Assembly (NCBI GenBank): GCA_000697335.1
Contig: JNEM01011263.1
Location: 1 to 12,063, forward strand
From: Conidiobolus incongruus B7586
Taxonomy: Eukaryota > Entomophthoromycota > Entomophthoromycetes > Entomophthorales > Conidiobolaceae
Length of the DNA: 12,063 nucleotides
Direction: 5' to 3'
Positions 1 through 9,113 of this stretch are shown here, one piece after another. Numbering within the stretch: the first letter of the stretch is position 1; the number at the start of each line of letters is the position of its first letter. Under the pieces are notes generated by a model. It did not search any database, had not been told where the DNA came from, and saw nothing but the letters and a program-made list of their open reading frames with translations. The position numbers and the translations under genes are program-made.

Positions 1-522
1 TAATATTAAATATTAAAATATTAATTTTAACTAGTTAAATATAGCTTTAATAAAATATTAAATATTAATTATAAAATTAGAATAAACTATAGTATATCTG
101 ATTATATATAATTAATAAAATATATTTAAACAATATATATTATTTTTCAATCATATTAAATTTATAGAATTTTAAGAAATATTATTAGATAAATAAATAA
201 AATATTGACTACTAAATAGAATTAGTTGGTTTTTTAGTAAATCAAGTTTATATAATAATAAAAAATTAAAAAATAATATAATATATAATATTTATATAAG
301 GGATTTTTTGTATATAAATTATTGGATTGAATTCTATTAAATTCCAAACTTTTATTCAAAAACCATTCATTGATATAAGAAAAAAGTTAGTATTTATGGT
401 ATATAATATATATATATATATAATTCAAACTAATATCTTCATATTGGCTTGTTATAACAGAATTCTTAAATCAAATTTGGATAATTTCATAGGATTTATT
501 GAAAAAAATTGTAAAATTTGTT
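1..522. other. AT-rich spacer, no gene seen
   Basis: This stretch is almost pure A/T with many ATTAAATATTAA-like runs. The one ATG-started frame (327-536, plus) encodes an Ile/Asn/Phe/Lys-rich peptide of the kind AT-rich DNA yields by chance, with no recognisable domain. I see no RNA gene. Confidence 0.7.
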
Positions 523-1275
523 TTACCCAGATTTGAATCCATATCCTTTTTTGACTTGAAATAATTCTGGTTTCATATTGAATAAAATACCAGCATTTAA
601 CAATATATCAAAATCAAGCATATTGCAGCCTAAAGAATCAGATATCATGTTGAAATAGGGATTATGAATTACATGGGTAAATAAAAAATCTGCATAAGGA
701 TCATTAGTCATGACACTCACAACCAATATAACATGTGATTTGATGACAGTCGAGTTGACGTTTCTGACTTTATCAGGATCCAACTTTAGTTCCAATTGTG
801 CATTTTGACTTCATTCTCTCCAATAAAGACAAATTTGAGTAAATCCAACGAATATAAAACTTATAAGGGTTGTCATTGACAATCCTGTTTAAAATCGATC
901 CAGCAATACCACTGATAATTTTGAAATCAGATAAACAATAAACAAAGCTATGAATACAGTTATTCCATCAAAGAAAATTGCAGGAAACCAAAAAATTCAA
1001 ATGAGCTTTTGTAGCAATGAATAAATAAAAAATTTATTAGGATATTCACGCTGATAAATAATTGATAGATAACTGTGCAGGCTTAATACTTTGAAGAAAA
1101 TTATAGAATACATGAAGAGTAGACAGTTTGAGTTGGAGTTGTTTTCACAGTTCAACCTAGATATGATATTCCGATTGTAATGGATAAGATTGAAAAAACA
1201 ATTTATCAGTCTCAATAGCAAATCCCAAATCAATATTGATCTTAAATACTACCAAATTCAAATAGATTTTCAGGT
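523..1275 (-). pseudogene. Decayed class A GPCR paralogue
   Basis: This is a relic of a seven-helix receptor related to the live gene at 6072-7061. From about 1233 down to the TAA at 523-525 one frame is collinear with residues about 85-295 of that protein. It keeps the TM3 cysteine, an SLHSYLSIIYQREY stretch matching SLERCLLVVYNKRY after TM3, and a TM6 segment STVIKSHVILVVSVMTNDPY matching STVKKSLVIIAVSTMTNTPY. The tail FNMKPEL matches INMRPDL. The distance from the TM3 end to TM6 is 110 codons against 113 in the live gene. The frame has three stops: TGA at 997-999, TAA at 889-891 and TGA at 811-813. Upstream the match moves to another frame (KINIDL near 1243-1226, matching KLNIDL), and TM2 is shortened by roughly ten codons. 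The Glu-Arg pair at the end of TM3 is lost. Introns do not explain the stops. It retains many CpA and TpG sites, so the decay is not RIP-like. Confidence 0.85.
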
Positions 1276-2731
1276 TACGTCATTCTGTTGGGAACATTAT
1301 CAGCATATGAACATTAATTAAAAAGCTGAAATAACTAAAATAATACTATAACCATCTTTGATATAACTAAAGTGCCACATTCTTATATTCTTTGCCTTAA
1401 TATTCTTGAAAAATTCTAGGTATGGAATATTGTAAGAAAATATTCAAAATTGAAATAAATTTAATATAAAATTCATATGTAAACGTTTTTGAAACTCTAG
1501 ATGTAAATATTTCAGAATTTTACTTTATTTTCATCAACTAAGAAATATATAATATTATATTTAACGATTAAATTTGATATTCAAGGATGTTAACATATTG
1601 GAAAGTAATAAAAAAATGATTATGAAGAAATTTTAAGCATTTACTGTCAAAAATTAAAACTAATATAATTTATTTTCAAAATTATTTAAATTTTAAACTG
1701 TTAATCACCTATAATTAAAAATAATATACAGGGTTAATCATTATCGTTATTAGCTATACATAGAAATAAATATCAATATATATTAATATTTATATATCGA
1801 TTAAGCAACTTATAATCGAATAATTCAACACTAATTGATAGTTTATTAATTTCTTTTGTAAATTTGATAATAATTAACAATTTATATTCAATTATTTCAA
1901 ATTGAAAATGATAGTATGATAAACAAATTAGAAATAAACTGTAACTTCCTTATTATTTCGAATATGTCTAATTTTTATAAATCTTTCATTTCCTAATTAA
2001 TTTATTATTTTATCTGTCCAATATTTATTGATAGTTATGCCGAACTATATTATCACAACCATGATATTTGATGTATTAATTCTACGAGTCTCGACTTTTT
2101 TATTTATTAATAGCAATAATATATTATCTCAAACTTCAATTTGATTAATTATTTATTGGTGAGTTACTTGATGATTGTAATAATATATTTGAAGTTCATT
2201 AAATGCATTTTGAAATTTTTATCCGATTTATTGATTATTACTAAATCAATTATAGAGAAATTAGTAGTATTTCTAATCAAAATTAATCAAGAAATTCTAT
2301 TTATTAATATGGATATTATTAAAATACTTCGAATTGTATAGTGAATATTCTTTATAATTAAAAATGGATATCGTTAATAAAACTGTAATTTATTAATCAA
2401 TATTTTGGCCAATCTAAATATTGAAATATAAAAATTGCTGATAGATTCCACCAATACCAAATAACTCGATAACATAACTTATAACAAAGTCTATATCAAT
2501 TAAACATAAAAATTTCATCTGATAATATTAATTGTTCAAAGCAACAATTTGATTTATAAAAATATTTTTTTAATATAATTTATAACGATTATATTAAATA
2601 GTATAAAACTTTAAATATTTATTTAAAAAGTAACTTTTGAATTTAATAATAATATTTAATATAAAACTAGATTACTTATATTTAGGAAGTATTTAAAAAT
2701 AATTTTAAATAATTGCAAATAAACAAAATAA
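1276..2731. other. AT-rich spacer, no gene seen
   Basis: About 1.45 kb of A/T-dominated sequence. The frame at 2141-2341 (plus) has only Ile/Leu/Lys-rich low-complexity content and no recognisable domain. Bases just above 1276 may hold a few more codons of the dead receptor's N-terminus, but I cannot align them with confidence. Confidence 0.6.
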
Positions 2732-2993
2732 TTAATAGTTGAATTTTTCAATCTTCCTGATGGTTTAAAATCAAATAAAATTTCAAAGTACAGAGCGCTG
2801 TTGAAAAACAAATTAATATTAAATAGTAATATACCTTTGGAAATATATAAATTGAACAGGGATTTTGAAATATTTTACTTATTGATGATAACTAATATAG
2901 TTATCAAATTGGTTTAATTGTCTTATTGGCAAGAAACAGTGATATTGAGGTTTGATGATATATTGGTACTATTAATAAAAAAGCACCAACATC
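2732..2993 (+). other. Unrecognised coding-like stretch, possibly a gene relic
   Basis: One plus frame runs for 61 codons from 2732 to a TAA at 2915-2917, then stays open for about 25 more codons to the edge of the tRNA. At this base composition about seven stops would be expected in that span and one is present. The peptide reads like protein (EFFNLPDGLKSNKISKYRAL, then WQETVILRFDDILVLL), but there is no suitable start codon and I do not recognise a family. It lies just past the 3' end of the tRNA gene. It may be a decayed host gene or element fragment, or chance. Confidence 0.25.
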
Positions 2994-2997
2994 CAAT

Positions 2998-3001
2998 AAA
3001 A
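2998..3001 (-). terminator. RNA polymerase III terminator of tRNA-Asn
   Basis: On the minus strand TTTT begins at the base after the tRNA discriminator, the usual Pol III stop. A second, longer T6 run at 2977-2982 could act as a backup. Confidence 0.7.
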
Positions 3002-3075
3002 CGCTCCCAGGTGGGCTTGAACCACCAACCTCCCGATTAACAGTCGGACGCGCTAGCCAATTGCGCCATGGAAGC
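3002..3075 (-). tRNA. tRNA-Asn (anticodon GTT)
   Basis: The minus strand folds into a full 74-nt cloverleaf. The acceptor stem is GCTTCCA with TGGGAGC (one G-U pair), the D stem GCGC/GCGC with a 9-nt loop, and the anticodon stem TCCGA/TCGGG (one G-U pair) with loop CTGTTAA, giving anticodon GTT. The variable loop is 5 nt, the T stem is GGTGG/CCACC with loop TTCAAGC, and the discriminator is G. The A box (TGGCGCAATTGG) and B box (GGTTCAAGCCC) fit a Pol III internal promoter. There is no intron and CCA is not encoded, as expected for a eukaryotic nuclear tRNA. It decodes AAC and AAT. Confidence 0.96.
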
Positions 3076-3426
3076 TTGTAATGGAAAATAATTATTATTA
3101 TTAATTTTTAAAATATTATATTTACTTTATTAATATCTCTTTTGTTATATTAACCCAAAATTTTAAAGTATTTACATATTATAGATTCAAAATTTTAGTA
3201 TTTTTTATAAAATTATTTTATTATACTACTAATAATTTTATTCAATATTAATTAATAATTAATATTAAATAATTAAGATTACATATAAATAATAATTTGA
3301 ATTCTACAATTTCATTATTAAATACATTTTTATATTTATTGGTTATAAAATACTGTGTTGAAAAATTTTTATTAAATCGTATTTCATATGAGTATACAAT
3401 ATAAATAATATTTGATAAGACTGTTA

Positions 3427-3436
3427 TTTCGCGAAA
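3427..3436. promoter_or_regulatory. TTTCGCGAAA palindrome, possible SBF/E2F-type site
   Basis: This perfect 10-bp palindrome has two CpG steps in a spacer that otherwise almost lacks CpG. It contains CGCGAAA on both strands, which fits the fungal SCB consensus (CRCGAAA) bound by SBF-type G1/S factors and resembles E2F sites. It is about 350 bp upstream of the tRNA and 240 bp past the Rrp40 stop, so no target promoter is evident. Function is inference only. Confidence 0.25.
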
Positions 3437-3459
3437 ATAATATAATTTGATGCTTATCC

Positions 3460-3484
3460 ATTATCTATTATCTATTATCTATTA
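3460..3484 (+). repeat. Tandem repeat of ATTATCT, about 3.6 copies
   Basis: Three exact copies of ATTATCT are followed by ATTA. This is a simple minisatellite-like tract with no assigned role. Confidence 0.85.
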
Positions 3485-3675
3485 AGAAATTTATTAAGGT
3501 TTTAATACAGTTAAAAATGCATTAGAATTAATTTCCAAATTTGGGATATTATTAATGATTACTATAAAATATTAATATTTTTATAAATAATTTGATATTA
3601 AAATAAATTATATAAGTGAAAATTACCTTATATATATAATAATAACTTTTATATAACTGATAAATTAGCTTTAAT

Positions 3676-4602
3676 TTAATCTAAATTTTTAATTTTTTGT
3701 AGTTCACTCTTGACAAATTCATCCCATTCTGATTTATCTAAATGTTCAAAATTTAATAATATTCTCTTAATTGCTAGAGTCATTCCAATATTCTCAGATT
3801 TAATCCAAATTTGACCATTTACACCAATTGCTGCTTCGAATGGTAAGTATTGACCAATAGTGGTTAGTATGGATTTAGGGTTGTTTAGAAAGCTATTAAG
3901 TAAAAATATTAATATACTAAAATTAATAACATGATAAATTAATTCATTACCTTCTACTCCATCCTAAACTACCACGAACTAGAGTACCACCTTGAATTGG
4001 TCCAAAACCCTGAGACTTTTGTGTGTCAGAATTATAGCATTCCATTTCGGGATCCATATCCTTATGGCATAAAGTCATTCTACCATATACTAAATCACCA
4101 ATCTAAAAATGATAATTGATTAATAATAAATTAAAAAATAGTTCGAATGAATAATATTTACAACTAAATTAGGCTTATTATTCTTAGTGGCACCTTCAAA
4201 AGCCAAATGGGGCAGAATCGTAGGAAAAGCGGAGCCAACATCAACCAAATAGTGGTCAGCTTGTCTTCCAATAATTCTACCAATTACAGGGTCGTGGATT
4301 GTAGGCTTATACTAAAAGAATGATTAACAATTTAATTAAAATAGAATTACAATTACGTGTACTCTTTTACTGTCATACTCAAGCCAAACCCTATTCTGAG
4401 CTTGATTGACCATCAACTCGCCCTGGTTAATAGCGATGATTTGGTCATTCAAATAGGAGATACCAGGTCCCAATTTCAATACTTGCTCAAAATTTAAATT
4501 GTTTAAAGGGTCATCTTCAGCCAATAAATTGCTTGGATCATATAAAATATCTCCCGGTAGTGATTTGTTTGTTTGATTATTTTCTATTAATTCAAAGCTC
4601 AT
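3676..4602 (-). CDS. RRP40: Exosome complex component Rrp40 (EXOSC3)
   Basis: The product is an RNA-binding cap subunit of the RNA exosome, which processes and degrades RNA 3' to 5' in nucleus and cytoplasm. Exons on the minus strand are 4602-4357, 4311-4162, 4102-3951 and 3892-3676; introns are 45, 59 and 58 nt, all GT-AG, in phases 0, 0 and 2. The spliced protein has 254 residues, close to yeast and human orthologues. An N-terminal domain (about 1-70) is followed by an S1 domain (about 71-150) with FEGATKNNKPNL at 120-131, matching human FEGATKRNRPNV, then a KH-type domain with the Rrp40 GxNG motif (GVNG, 206-209) before QIW. Other matches are IGDLVYG (133-139) and CHKDMDPEMEC. The ATG at 4600-4602 has A at -3 and lies in an AT-rich leader. 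Within intron 3 an upstream AG (exon start 3916) would add 8 in-frame residues. The downstream acceptor restores the family spacing and was chosen. The gene is intact. Confidence 0.95.
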
Positions 4603-5998
4603 TATTTTTTAATTTTATTACTGATACTGATTTTATTTAATTAATTACTAAATTTATACAATTTAAATTCGATTCATTAAATTTTTACATTATGGGATTT
4701 GATTAATATTTATTATTTATATTTAATTTTTATACAATACTTTTTGATAATTGTTCAAATATATAGTATTTGTATCTATAGTAGTCATATGAATTGGATA
4801 TAAAAGTTTCATCAAGATTATATATTTTCTAAATTTTTTCAATTATTATAATTGTTAGTATTATTTGTGAATGAAACAAATCTTTTAAATACGAAATATT
4901 TGTATTTTGAATTTTATTCCTTAAATTATTTTTTTTTAATTTCAAATAGAGTTAAATTTAATAAATATCAATTAATTTTACCTGTAAAATATAATTTAAA
5001 ACAAATTAAGAACCAAAATATTAAATTAAAATATAAAAATATATAATGTTATAATTTGATTTAGTATTATTCAATAATTGAGCGATAATGTTAAATTTAT
5101 GAAATTTCAAGTTAAAATATATTGATAAATTAATCTAATGACAAATCAATAAAATTTAAAATAACAAATTATACCAATGAATCACATCCTCATTATAGTT
5201 ATAGCTTAATTAAATATAAATTAATTTTATTAAAAAAAGGAAAGTTTATAATTCTTAATATTAGTTTATAGATATTTTATTCAAATTTGATTTGATAATA
5301 TAAAATTTTAAAATTTTAAAAATTTAAAAATTTAAAAGCTATAAAAATAATTGGATTAAGATTGTGATTAAATAAAATATAATCACTTTATCAAACCTTA
5401 ATCTGACTAATGAATTTATTATAACTTATAATTCAAACTATAAATTCCCATTAAATAGATAAAATTTGCATCTATTTATCTCTAATTCGCTTATAATATC
5501 AATAAAATTATGGACTAATAATAAACAATAGAATCATTATTAAGTAATATAATCATCAAGTTATATATTTTAAATAAATAATAGGGAGAAATTATCAGAA
5601 AAAAATGAAATAGTTCATTATTTATAATCTGATGATATTAAGATTTTATGACGTATGTTATTAAATTAAAATGAATATTTTAAATTTCAAATGTTAAAAC
5701 AACTTCAAATAATCTAAAATCAAATTGAGGTTTAAATTTGAAAATTTTATTCAATCAAATGATATCAAAAATTGAGAATTTTATTAATTATAATAATAAT
5801 GAGTAATCAATATAATATTGGAAAATTAATTTTAAAATTAAATATTACCTGATTTATTTAAGTAATAAATTCTAAATTCTCAATTAATGTGTACAATGGA
5901 TAGCATATCACCTTTGTTATCCTTTGCATCTTATCCATTTATTAATTTTGATATATTGACAGGAATTCATTGTTATAATAAAATGTTTGAGTATTGGA
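4603..5998. other. AT-rich spacer between Rrp40 and the GPCR gene
   Basis: About 1.4 kb, nearly all A/T. Both flanking genes start here and point away from each other, so their promoters lie in this stretch. The frame at 4852-5046 (plus) is low-complexity and starts from a non-ATG codon; I do not call it a gene. A simple A/T run lies at about 5303-5338. Four TATC/GATA cores cluster at 5899-5935, about 140-170 bp before the receptor ATG, but such 4-mers are common at this composition. Confidence 0.65.
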
Positions 5999-6001
5999 GA
6001 G

Positions 6002-6009
6002 TATAAATA
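6002..6009 (+). promoter_or_regulatory. Probable TATA box of the GPCR gene
   Basis: TATAAATA lies 70 bp upstream of the receptor ATG in a locally less A/T-biased stretch, a normal TATA-to-ATG distance. In AT-rich DNA such motifs arise often by chance. Confidence 0.4.
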
Positions 6010-6020
6010 TTAGCACCAGT

Positions 6021-6033
6021 GCGATTGTATCGC
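6021..6033 (+). promoter_or_regulatory. Small hairpin in the probable 5' leader of the GPCR gene
   Basis: GCGAT-TGT-ATCGC forms a perfect 5-bp stem with a 3-nt loop. After one T-T mismatch, AG and CT extend it by two pairs. It sits about 12-30 nt after the TATA-like box, near where transcription would begin. Its role is unknown. Confidence 0.3.
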
Positions 6034-6071
6034 TCTTTTATTTAGAATGATTTAGTATTTTTTGATATATA

Positions 6072-7061
6072 ATGAGACCCACAAATGATGAATTTAGATC
6101 ACAGGCGTATCCTTACAATTTAATCACTAATTGCTTTGGGCTTCCAATGAGTTTATTGGGGATATTTCTGTCCTCGTCAGTATTAGCTTCCATTATGACG
6201 CATAAGTGGAGGAAATTGAATATTGACTTGAAATTGATCAGTTTAACCCTCATGTTCGATATTTTAACTGGTATGGTCGCTACTTTCAACATTTTATTAA
6301 ACTTAATCAATCAGTCTCGGCATTTGGATAACAAGGTACTGTGTGATCTGGATGCAGTGGTCAATTTGTTAGTGTTTGTATCTTCAATCAATTGTGTGGG
6401 TGTGGTGAGCTTAGAACGTTGTTTGCTCGTGGTGTATAATAAAAGATATAAGGATGAGGTATACTGGGGCATTTTAGCCTTTATGTTTTCCATTAATATC
6501 GTCTCTTGGATCGTTGCACTGAATATGAATGGATTTGGACTGGTTCCAACTACTGTGTACTGTTTGTTCGATGTCAACAATATGGGTGGCAAAATATCCA
6601 ATTTAATGATTTTAATCTCTTTATTATTATCAATGGCATTCGTCTATATAGGATATATTCAAATTGTTTTGAAGACACGATCTGAAAATCGTATACTAAT
6701 GGAAAACATGGATGTGGATATGGATTCTTATAAACCACCCAATCAATCTACAGTGAAAAAATCCTTAGTGATCATTGCTGTAAGCACAATGACCAATACT
6801 CCATACGCTGTCCTTCTCATAATGAGCTTGGTATCGCCCAAATTCTTAACCAATCTCATAGATACGATATGTACATGCTGTATTATGATGAATCAGGTAC
6901 TCAACTGCATCCTTGTAATAAATATGAGACCGGATTTGATCAAAAATGTCAAGAAAAAGTTGAAATTAAATTCCATAAGACAATCTATCATCCTATTAAG
7001 CTTTCAAGGTACTGACGAAAATCAAAGTCATAATAATCTCTCTAAAATTATTCATCATTAA
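6072..7061 (+). CDS. Class A (rhodopsin-like) G protein-coupled receptor
   Basis: This intronless gene encodes a 329-residue seven-helix receptor expected in the plasma membrane, signalling through a heterotrimeric G protein. The ligand is unknown. Approximate helices are TM1 17-43, TM2 52-79 (D63 at the sodium-site position), TM3 93-119, TM4 131-152 (W146), TM5 174-200, TM6 228-252 (P244) and TM7 260-285. C91 before TM3 and C164 in the second outer loop can form the class A disulfide. The DRY motif appears as E115-R116-C117. The NPxxY motif is degenerate, with N278-C279 in place of Asn-Pro. A basic stretch after TM7 (about 286-298) fits helix 8. N80-Q-S in the first outer loop is a glycosylation sequon. 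The short N-terminus has no signal peptide. The ATG has A at -3, and the frame is intact. A dead paralogue lies at 523-1275. The class A call is firm; finer subfamily is not. Confidence 0.85.
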   Translation: MRPTNDEFRSQAYPYNLITNCFGLPMSLLGIFLSSSVLASIMTHKWRKLNIDLKLISLTLMFDILTGMVATFNILLNLINQSRHLDNKVLCDLDAVVNLLVFVSSINCVGVVSLERCLLVVYNKRYKDEVYWGILAFMFSINIVSWIVALNMNGFGLVPTTVYCLFDVNNMGGKISNLMILISLLLSMAFVYIGYIQIVLKTRSENRILMENMDVDMDSYKPPNQSTVKKSLVIIAVSTMTNTPYAVLLIMSLVSPKFLTNLIDTICTCCIMMNQVLNCILVINMRPDLIKNVKKKLKLNSIRQSIILLSFQGTDENQSHNNLSKIIHH

Positions 7062-7069
7062 TCATTTAT

Positions 7070-7075
7070 AATAAA
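7070..7075 (+). promoter_or_regulatory. Possible polyadenylation signal of the GPCR gene
   Basis: AATAAA begins 9 bases after the receptor's TAA stop (7059-7061). The motif is frequent by chance here, so this is only a plausible assignment. Confidence 0.3.
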
Positions 7076-7265
7076 ATTTCTAATTAATCTCATAATAAAT
7101 CGTTAGTTCATTAATATTAATCAAATTATCCTTTGTGATTAATTGATTTCACACCTTAATATCGAAATTGTGTTATAGTATTATAAACATTAGTGTTTTC
7201 AGCAAGGGTGTATTTGTTCAATTTAAATAATTTATTAATATTCAAATTATTTAATACTATTTAAA

Positions 7266-7814
7266 ATGTATTATTTTTTAAATAAATTTCCAACAACCAC
7301 TCCATTTTACTGATTTGGTTCTGAATACAAAGCCACATTTGCTGCTATCAACATCTACTTGAATATATTCTTCATTGCGATATATATTTTAAGAATACCA
7401 TAAATAGACACAGTTTCTAATAAACTGGTAACCCTATCAAAAAAATAATATCAGTATTATTAGTTGATAAATTAGATTCATTGAACCCAAGCTGTGATTA
7501 CAATCACTATATCATTTGAACTAATAATATGTCATGCATTTTATTCTTAATTCCATTTTCTTTTATTAACTCTTCAACTATTAAAATTTGTACAATCTAC
7601 TAAATCGGCGATGAACATATTATAATGGAACTTAACTGAATTCATATCCTAATTTTTAATTTCTTAATTCCTTTAAATTTTTGACATTAATCACTATATA
7701 TGGTCATTTGGTATTACTTTACAGTTTTTAATTTTTAAACAAGTGCCTACTGCTTTGTATCACTCAATTATTTTCCTGTTTCTTTTGTATTTGATTGATG
7801 TGATTTCATGGTAA
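7266..7814 (+). pseudogene. Possible decayed multi-pass membrane protein gene
   Basis: From an ATG at 7266 one plus frame reads through membrane-like segments to a TAA at 7812-7814, interrupted by about eleven stops. Open pieces look protein-like, such as EYKATFAAINIYLNIFFIAI, a 24-codon piece with FHFLLLTLQLLKF, and a 45-codon piece ending FLFLLYLIDVIS. The local base composition is richer in C and G than the flanks. About 16 stops would be expected by chance, so the frame alone proves little. The evidence is the composition, the hydrophobic spacing and the longest open piece. It lies in the same direction as, and about 200 bp past, the receptor gene, and could be another receptor relic. I found no clear motif alignment to the live receptor. 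Confidence 0.3.
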
Positions 7815-8448
7815 AATTTTAAATTTAAATATAAGAAAATGAATTATTAAAAAAATCTAATATAATATTAATTATGGAAATAAATTATAGTTAAATAAAT
7901 TTTCCATTTAATTTAATGTAATCTAAGGACATTTTATATATTAAATTTTAAAATTTTTTTTGAATTATATACAATCAATTCAAATCAAATGAATTTAATA
8001 ATAGATTAAAATAAATTAAATATATAAAATAGTTGTTTTTGAGAATATTCCATTCTTTTTTAATAGTTATTGATTGAATATTTATAATTCAGTTTTATAG
8101 TTACTATATTAATGATATATTTAGCATGATGGTTTCTCAATTTAATGTTATTTTATAGTATTTTTTTTTGAATTTAAAAATTATCAAATTTCCATATTCT
8201 TACAGTAAACTATTAGCTTAGTTTTGGACAGATTACTAATAAATAAAATTGAATAATATATATTATATTGGAGAGCTTATAGATTAAGTTTCTATTTTCA
8301 ACTTGTGATTACTTTATGAATTTTGAATTTTGATATAATGTTGATAGCTATAGATATTTTGAAAGTCTTAGATGGTTAAATATACAAGATGACTAGAAAA
8401 GAATTTTGATTAGTATAAATTTTTATATTTAATATTATATCTGAATTG
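7815..8448. other. AT-rich spacer, no gene seen
   Basis: A/T-dominated sequence without open frames or RNA-like folds that I can support. Confidence 0.6.
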
Positions 8449-8847
8449 TGCTTATTAAATATTTATCGTTTTATGAAAGATTTTCCTTTTGCTATTATCC
8501 TGGATAATTGCGAGTTTATCATATTTAAATACCTTTTCACCAAATCCGATCTAATATCAACAGTTATTAGTACCTGATAAACCAATTACTCGCACAAAAA
8601 CATCAACACATGAACTGCTCTTAAAGTTGCAATATTTTGCCATTGTTTATTAAAATCTACAGAATATTAATCAATATCTTTGATAATTATCACCATGTAC
8701 TTATTCTCTAGACTCATTCTACTTGAAAATACCACCAATATAGCCTCACCAGTTTAGTCTTTTTTAAAAGCAAACTTTGATGTATTAAATAAATGCTTTC
8801 TTTCGAAATTTTTAATCTATATGTATAACAGTACTGAAGTAATTTAA
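8449..8847 (+). pseudogene. Unrecognised coding-like relic
   Basis: One plus frame of about 133 codons, ending with the TAA at 8845-8847, has about five internal stops where roughly twelve would be expected. Its composition is visibly less A/T-biased than its flanks. Open pieces such as FMKDFPFAIILDNCEFIIFK, ALKVAIFCHCLLKS and FLKANFDVLNKCFLSKF read like protein, some hydrophobic enough for membrane helices. I do not recognise a family. It may be the decayed 3' part of the relic at 7266-7814, separated by later A/T-rich sequence, or an unrelated dead gene. No intact product is possible. Confidence 0.3.
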
Positions 8848-9113
8848 AAAAAATAATTTGATTACCGATTTCTTTGATAATGAGTGATTGAAAGTTAGAT
8901 GATCCTATTTATTAACTTTTTTTGAATTAGATAAAATAAAATAATAAAATCTAAGTCAGAAATATAACCATTAATTATCATTAAATGAATGTTTTTTAAT
9001 AATATAATATTACATATAGTAATTATATATTAAAATATTTTAACTTTTATAATTATCTAAAATGTTTTAAATACAAAACTATTCAAAGTCTAGCCTAATT
9101 GATAATTTATTAA

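Larger units (their letters stand above)
3076..3675. other. AT-rich spacer with two small motifs
   Basis: No gene is seen between the tRNA 5' end and the 3' end of the Rrp40 gene. The stretch holds a CpG-containing palindrome at 3427-3436 and a short 7-bp tandem repeat at 3460-3484, listed separately. Confidence 0.65.

Noticed and set aside
327-536. Open frame of 69 codons
   Set aside because: Low-complexity Ile/Asn/Lys content in near-pure A/T DNA, with no domain and no supporting signals.
811-999. Introns explaining the stops in the receptor relic
   Set aside because: No GT-AG pair of the 45-59 nt size seen in Rrp40 removes the stops, and the frame stays collinear with the live receptor straight through them.
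2141-2341. Open frame of 66 codons
   Set aside because: Ile/Leu/Lys-rich, typical of chance frames here; no recognisable family.
3460-3484. CRISPR-like array
   Set aside because: The units are 7 bp, directly adjacent, without spacers; it is a simple tandem repeat in a eukaryotic genome.
4852-5046. Open frame of 64 codons
   Set aside because: Begins at a non-ATG codon and is low-complexity; no motif.
5899-5935. Cluster of four GATA/TATC cores upstream of the receptor
   Set aside because: None is a full WGATAR site and 4-mers of this kind are frequent at this base composition.
6113-6601. Two minus-strand open frames inside the receptor gene
   Set aside because: They are antisense shadows of the plus-strand GPCR, which has clear helices and family motifs.
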